From NCBI GenBank assembly GCA_035578155.1, contig JAPWDM010000044.1:198501-262500 (forward strand): DNA of 64,000 bases. Reading direction: 5' to 3'. The position numbers were made by a program, and so were the translations under genes. Shown here one piece after another: positions 58,882 to 64,000 of this stretch; position 1 is the first letter of the stretch; each line of letters starts with the position of its first letter. The stretch comes from Brachynemurus nebulosus (taxonomy: Eukaryota > Arthropoda > Insecta > Neuroptera > Myrmeleontidae). Under the pieces are notes generated by a model. The model was given only the letters and a program-made list of their open reading frames with translations. It searched no databases and had not been told where the DNA came from.

Positions 58882-59390
58882 TTATTAGAAGATTGGCTAA
58901 TAGTCATAAGCAAGTAAAAATCCAATCGCATAAAAAGACAAATAAAATTTTCCATAATAATTTTACTCGAAATAATCAAAATTTAATTTATTTTTATGAT
59001 AAATATCATGATATCAAATTTTTGATAGACACAGGAGCTTGTTTATCGTTGGTACCAGCCTATAAATTTAAGAATAGGAAAATTGATAAAAATTTTGATT
59101 TATGAGCTGCTAATAATTCAAAAATTCAAACTTTTGGAAAGATTAAATTAAATATTCGAATGTTTAATAGGGATTTTGAATGGAATTTCATAACTGCTGA
59201 TGTTTCACAAGCAATTATAGGAATTGATTTTTCAAAAAATTTTAATTTAGTGATTGATTTTAAAAGTAATAAATTGATACAGATTAATGTGAATCATGTT
59301 GGCGAAACCGACAATTATGTCAAAATTAATTATATCAAAATTAATAATGAATTTCTTGAAATATTAAAAGAATTTCCTAAATTAACCCGT
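58882..59390 (+). pseudogene. Ty3/gypsy protease remnant 2
   Basis: KFLIDTGACLSLVPA contains the retropepsin catalytic DTGA. A TGA stop at 59103-59105 interrupts the flap region. The frame continues with AANNSKIQTFGKIKLNI, then FEWNFITADVSQAIIGIDF, where IIGIDF is the C-terminal structural motif. The enzyme would process Gag-Pol, but this copy is broken. Confidence 0.85.
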
Positions 59391-60245
59391 CTAGAAATTT
59401 TACAGGTGAAACTAAACATAATACAGCTCATAGAATTATTACAAAAGGTCTACCATTACATTGTCGCTCTCGCCGGCTTAATCCGGAGGAGTTGGATGCT
59501 GCAAAAGCACATTTTAAAGAATTAATGGATTTAGGAATTTGTAGACCTTCTTCTTCTGAATGGGCTTCACCGTTGTTAATGGTTAAAAAATCTGACGGTA
59601 CTTATCGCGCTTGCGGTGACTACCGTAGATTAAATTTGATTACGATTCCGGACAGATATCCAATTCCTAATATATATGATTTTAACATTAACTTGTATAA
59701 TAAAACGACTTTTTTCACAAATAGACTTGAAACGTGCTTATTATCAAATTAGAGTAGCTGAAGAGGATATTCCGAAAACAGCTATTATTACGCCTTTTGG
59801 TTTATTTCAAATTATAAGAATGCCGTTTGGATTATGTGGAGCGGCACAAACTTTTTCACATTTTATGTCTGAAGTTCTAAAAGATTACAATTTTGTGTTT
59901 GCATACCTTGATGATTTGTTGATTGCTAGCAGCAATAAAAAAGAACACTTGCTTCATTTACGAACAGTATTGAATAAGCTAAATGAAGCTGGTAGAGTTA
60001 TTAATCCTAAAAAAAGTATCTTTGGTGTATCAGAACTTGAGTTTTTGGGACATAATATTAATTCAGAAGGAATTAAGCCATCTGAGGCTAAAACTCAGGC
60101 AATTAAGGATTTCCCGATTCCTAAGGATCAAAAACAATTAAGAAATTTTTTGGGATTGGTTAATGTTTATAATAGATTTATAAAAGATTGTTCTAGAATT
60201 CTGATCCCATTAAATAAATTAGTCATTCCTGGAAAAGCTTCTAAA
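59391..60245 (+). pseudogene. Ty3/gypsy reverse transcriptase remnant 2
   Basis: After a frameshift near 59398 the strand reads KGLPLHCRSRRLNPEELDAA, then SSEWASPLLMVKKSDGTYR and CGDYRRLN. Another one-base shift at about 59715 leads to SQIDLKRAYYQI, RMPFGLCGAAQTFSHFMSE and FAYLDDLLIAS with intact YLDD, then ELEFLGHNINSEGIKP. Apart from the shifts the domain is complete, making this the best preserved enzyme in the window. Confidence 0.92.
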
Positions 60246-60850
60246 AAAGAGTTGTATTGGATCAGACAGCACTAGATGCATTTAATGTAATTAAAGAAAA
60301 ATTATGCCATGTTGTTCAATTAGCGCACCCACTACAGAAAGCTCAAACTTATATCTGTACAGATGCGTCAGATAAAGGAATTGGGACTGTTTTGCAACAG
60401 AAAATTGGTGGTCATTGGAAACCTTTGGGTTTTGCCTCACGGAAGTTAACTAGTGCTGAAATGAAATACAGTACATTTTCCAGAGAATTATTGGCCATAG
60501 TTTTTGGCATTAAGAATTTTAAGCATTTTGTTGAGAGTAGAGAATTTTTTGTTCTAACCGACCACAAGCCTTTAGTGTCGGCTTTGAATTCGACTAATAA
60601 CAATTTATTGAATCGTGACAGAAGAAATTTAAATTATGTGTCACAATTCACAAATGATGTAAGATACATCAAAGGTATTGAAAATGTACCAGCAGATTTT
60701 TGTCCACGGATCAATAATATAAAACTGGATGGAGTTTTCAGTGGTCCTGATTACGCTGAAATTTCCAACCATCAAAATATTGATCCGGAACTGAAACAAA
60801 TTCTGGAAAATAGAAAATTTAATATAGAGTTTGTTTCTGTGAAATCTTGA
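60246..60850 (+). pseudogene. Ty3/gypsy RNase H remnant 2
   Basis: A one-base shift at about 60255 separates it from the RT. TYICTDASDKGIGTVLQQ, TFSRELLAIVFGIKNF and VLTDHKPLV contain the catalytic Asp, Glu and Asp of RNase H. PADFCPRIN follows, corresponding to the usual PADALSR end. The frame stops at 60850 and no integrase follows, because a (TA)n tract begins at 60979. Confidence 0.9.
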
Positions 60851-60976
60851 AATCTAGACAAGAAATTCCATTTTAGCGAATTTTCGAATCGAAAAATCAG
60901 CTATTGCAGCCACTATCGGGACTATGACAGAAATTTGTATTGAGGTCCCTAGAAACCGAAAATAATATTCACCAAA

Positions 60977-61868
<892 letters not shown>

Positions 61869-61872
61869 TTAA

Positions 61873-62153
61873 CCCGGGGTTCGTCGCTAGACAAATACAA
61901 ACACAAACGGTCGCGACCGGGTAAAAATTACCACATTATTTATAGATGGCTATTTCCTTAAATGTTTATTTATATTGAAGTTTGTTATTTTATTTTGTTT
62001 GTTTACACTATTAGCTATAAACAAAAAGCGTTATTTATATTGCCATGCAGAAAGGTACTTAAAGTGGCAAGTAGCAAGATTACGTAGAAGAAAAATAACA
62101 TATGATTTTATTACCTCTGTGGTATTTTTTACCCAGTAGCGACGAAGCCCGGG
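61873..62153. mobile_element. piggyBac-type MITE, 281 bp
   Basis: TTAA at 61869-61872 and 62154-62157 flanks CCCGGGGTTCGTCGCTA on the left and, inverted, CCCGGGCTTCGTCGCTA on the right (16 of 17 bases). GGGTAAAAA and TACCACA words recur in both halves. No coding region. The TTAA target with CCC ends is diagnostic. Confidence 0.88.
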
Positions 62154-62157
62154 TTAA

Positions 62158-64000
62158 GACATGTCCGATGCCCGGAACATGATTCTTGTTCTTGAAAAAA
62201 ATTAGCTTTTTTCCAAAATTTCGACTTATTCAAAAATTTTTGAACCATTGGAGAGAGGATAAAAAATCACCTAAAATAGGTCTTCAAACTATTATTGTAT
62301 GTCAACTAGATTCCAAGAAAAACTAATTTTTATAAACGGAAATTCGCTATGTTATGCAGGATGCTGCGACATGGGTATTTTTGATACACGTTGCAGTCAG
62401 TGTTCTACAAATCAGAACTAGAGTACCACAACAAACGTTTATAAACATACGTAATTGTTTATAAATGTATAATGTAATGTACCTATAGCTTAAACTTATT
62501 TAAAAATTATATTAAGTGAGTTGAAGCTGAATATTTTTTGGACCGTTGTAATTATATCACGAGGCACCAGTGGATAGTTGACACCGTGTAATGATGTAAG
62601 ATAGATATAAGTATCAGTGTATAACTTAACCGTGATAGATGTAAGATAGATATAAGTATCAGTGTAACTTTTCCAATGGTACCTACATAACAGTCTCTTT
62701 ATTTCTTAAAATAAAAAAGTTTATAATATTATTAAGAGCTAGGGCGGGGATGAAATCCTTAGTATTTCTCAGCTTTACCTTTTGTAGATATCATATATTA
62801 GCGAAGCAGAGAGCCATTCGCAAGTGTTCGGTGTTCTGCCAACATTAATCTCCGACCGTTTGTAGGTAAATATCTACCGAGAAAATGTTTTAGCGAAATT
62901 TTAAGATTTCTGAATTTTCGATTCGTGAAAGATTTCCTGTAACTTGTAATTTTTTTATGCAAATTACTGATTATGGAATTTCTTTAAGCCATTAATTTTT
63001 TTATACCCTTTTTCCAGCACAGTTAAAATCAATGTGCGATTCTAAATATATAGCTACCTAAACTTACATTTATCGACATAAAGCTTTGGCTGACTGGACG
63101 ATAAACGCAAATGTAACTTACTAAGTTATTGGCGTAGATTTGAAGCTCAGTAACCGATTGTTTTCTACACACATCAATACAACATTAGCAATAATTCTGC
63201 TGCAATTAGCATTTCTATACAAAACCTGCGCGATCTTTGAATTACGACATTGGCGTTCATGGTGGCTATATTTAGCATTTCTTAAGGCAAAGGGTTTAAT
63301 GTAAGTAGGCTATTTTGAATTTAAAAGTTTGTCATAATTTTATGAAAAATGTCAAACAGCAAGTACAATTATTATAAAAAGCGGTTTTCGAGATATCCAA
63401 GTGGGTGATTTACGTCATACTTGTAACAAAAGAGAAAAAAAACTTCTGTCAGTGGTCATATATACGACATTCAAGAAGTACAATATGCCGATGTACGACG
63501 TGTCATAACAGCCAAAGTTATGCGACAGACCAACCTAAATCTTCCAAAATATAATGTAACTATTTAGATAAATTGCTAATTATGCAATTTTCAAAAATAT
63601 TTAATTTAAATGTTTTTAATAATAAATAAATATCTATCTGAGGGGTTACAAAGCATCACTAGACGCAATCAATTTATTTCTTTCATTTAAAACAATAAGC
63701 TATAAACTACTTGTATTTTTAGTTTTCTTGACATTTTCCATTCTAAAATATTGATTGACACACTTGATATTACATTAATAATAAAAGTCAGTATTGTTTA
63801 TGATTAGTTTTCTCTTTCTTCTGTGAAAATTTTTACATTGACTTATAGAGGTACCACTAGTGATGACTCTATAACGTACATATTTGCGTTGCTGATATTT
63901 ACATTTATTATTATGTTTGCTGCAATAATTAAGTGATGTCATATATTGTTTTCATGGAATTTATAGTTATTTCTTAAATATATTAATAATAACGCCGTGA
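62158..64000. other. Intergenic DNA, no gene seen
   Basis: AT-rich to the window end. Apart from the short tandem repeat at 62594-62669 I see no coding frame, TIR or recognisable motif. Confidence 0.5.
62594..62669. repeat. Two-copy tandem repeat, ~40-bp unit
   Basis: GATGTAAGATAGATATAAGT then ATCAGTGTA occurs at about 62594 and 62637, separated by ~40 bp. Confidence 0.88.

Overview
The window looks like a repeat-dense, AT-rich stretch of an insect chromosome. Hints are the many TAGGTACCTA-like words, long (TA)n tracts, mariner, piggyBac, hAT, R1-clade and Penelope relics, and gypsy gag/pol with arthropod-type motifs. A sap-feeding hemipteran such as an aphid relative is my best guess, an inference without database support. 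No bacterial-style operon, CRISPR array or complete host gene is visible. Most long open frames are shadows of repeats.

Layout. At 0.6-4.3 kb there are three small inverted-repeat transposons, a possible first coding exon on the minus strand (2825-2869), and a 1.3-kb element with long terminal inverted repeats (TIRs) around a ~143-bp tandem array. From 8.6 to 15 kb there is a MITE built on nuclear-receptor-like half-sites, a pogo-like element with a decayed transposase tail, and a TTAA-flanked element. At 15.9-19.0 kb two ~1.45-kb long-inverted-repeat elements lie side by side. At 22.7-25.6 kb there are hAT fragments and a ~270-bp tandem repeat. At 25.9-28.2 kb lies a Penelope-like element whose 5' part is inverted, with a piggyBac-type MITE inside it. 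At 31-34.5 kb there is a hidden mariner transposase relic and nested TIR elements.

At 34.7-35.7 kb the minus strand carries an unrecognised, frameshifted protein-coding region, the best candidate here for something undescribed. At 36.5-37.1 kb is a composite element with two tRNA-like units and a 12-bp target duplication. At 37.3-44.2 kb follow another TIR element, two RTE-like 3' tails and two more long-inverted-repeat elements, one enclosing Cys-rich coding remnants. At 44.9-50 kb an R1-clade retrotransposon (minus strand) is split by a pogo-like element, itself split by a hAT MITE with a perfect 8-bp target duplication. At 53.9-54.7 kb there is an hAT-like MITE and a possible 185-nt host exon. 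At 56-60.9 kb two dead Ty3/gypsy elements lie head-to-tail. The last part holds (TA)n tracts and two more MITEs.

The genes do not form a pathway. The window is an archive of successive insertions, and nesting gives their relative ages. Every transposase, reverse transcriptase or endonuclease I could recognise carries frameshifts, stops or truncation, so movement of the non-autonomous elements would need enzymes from elsewhere.
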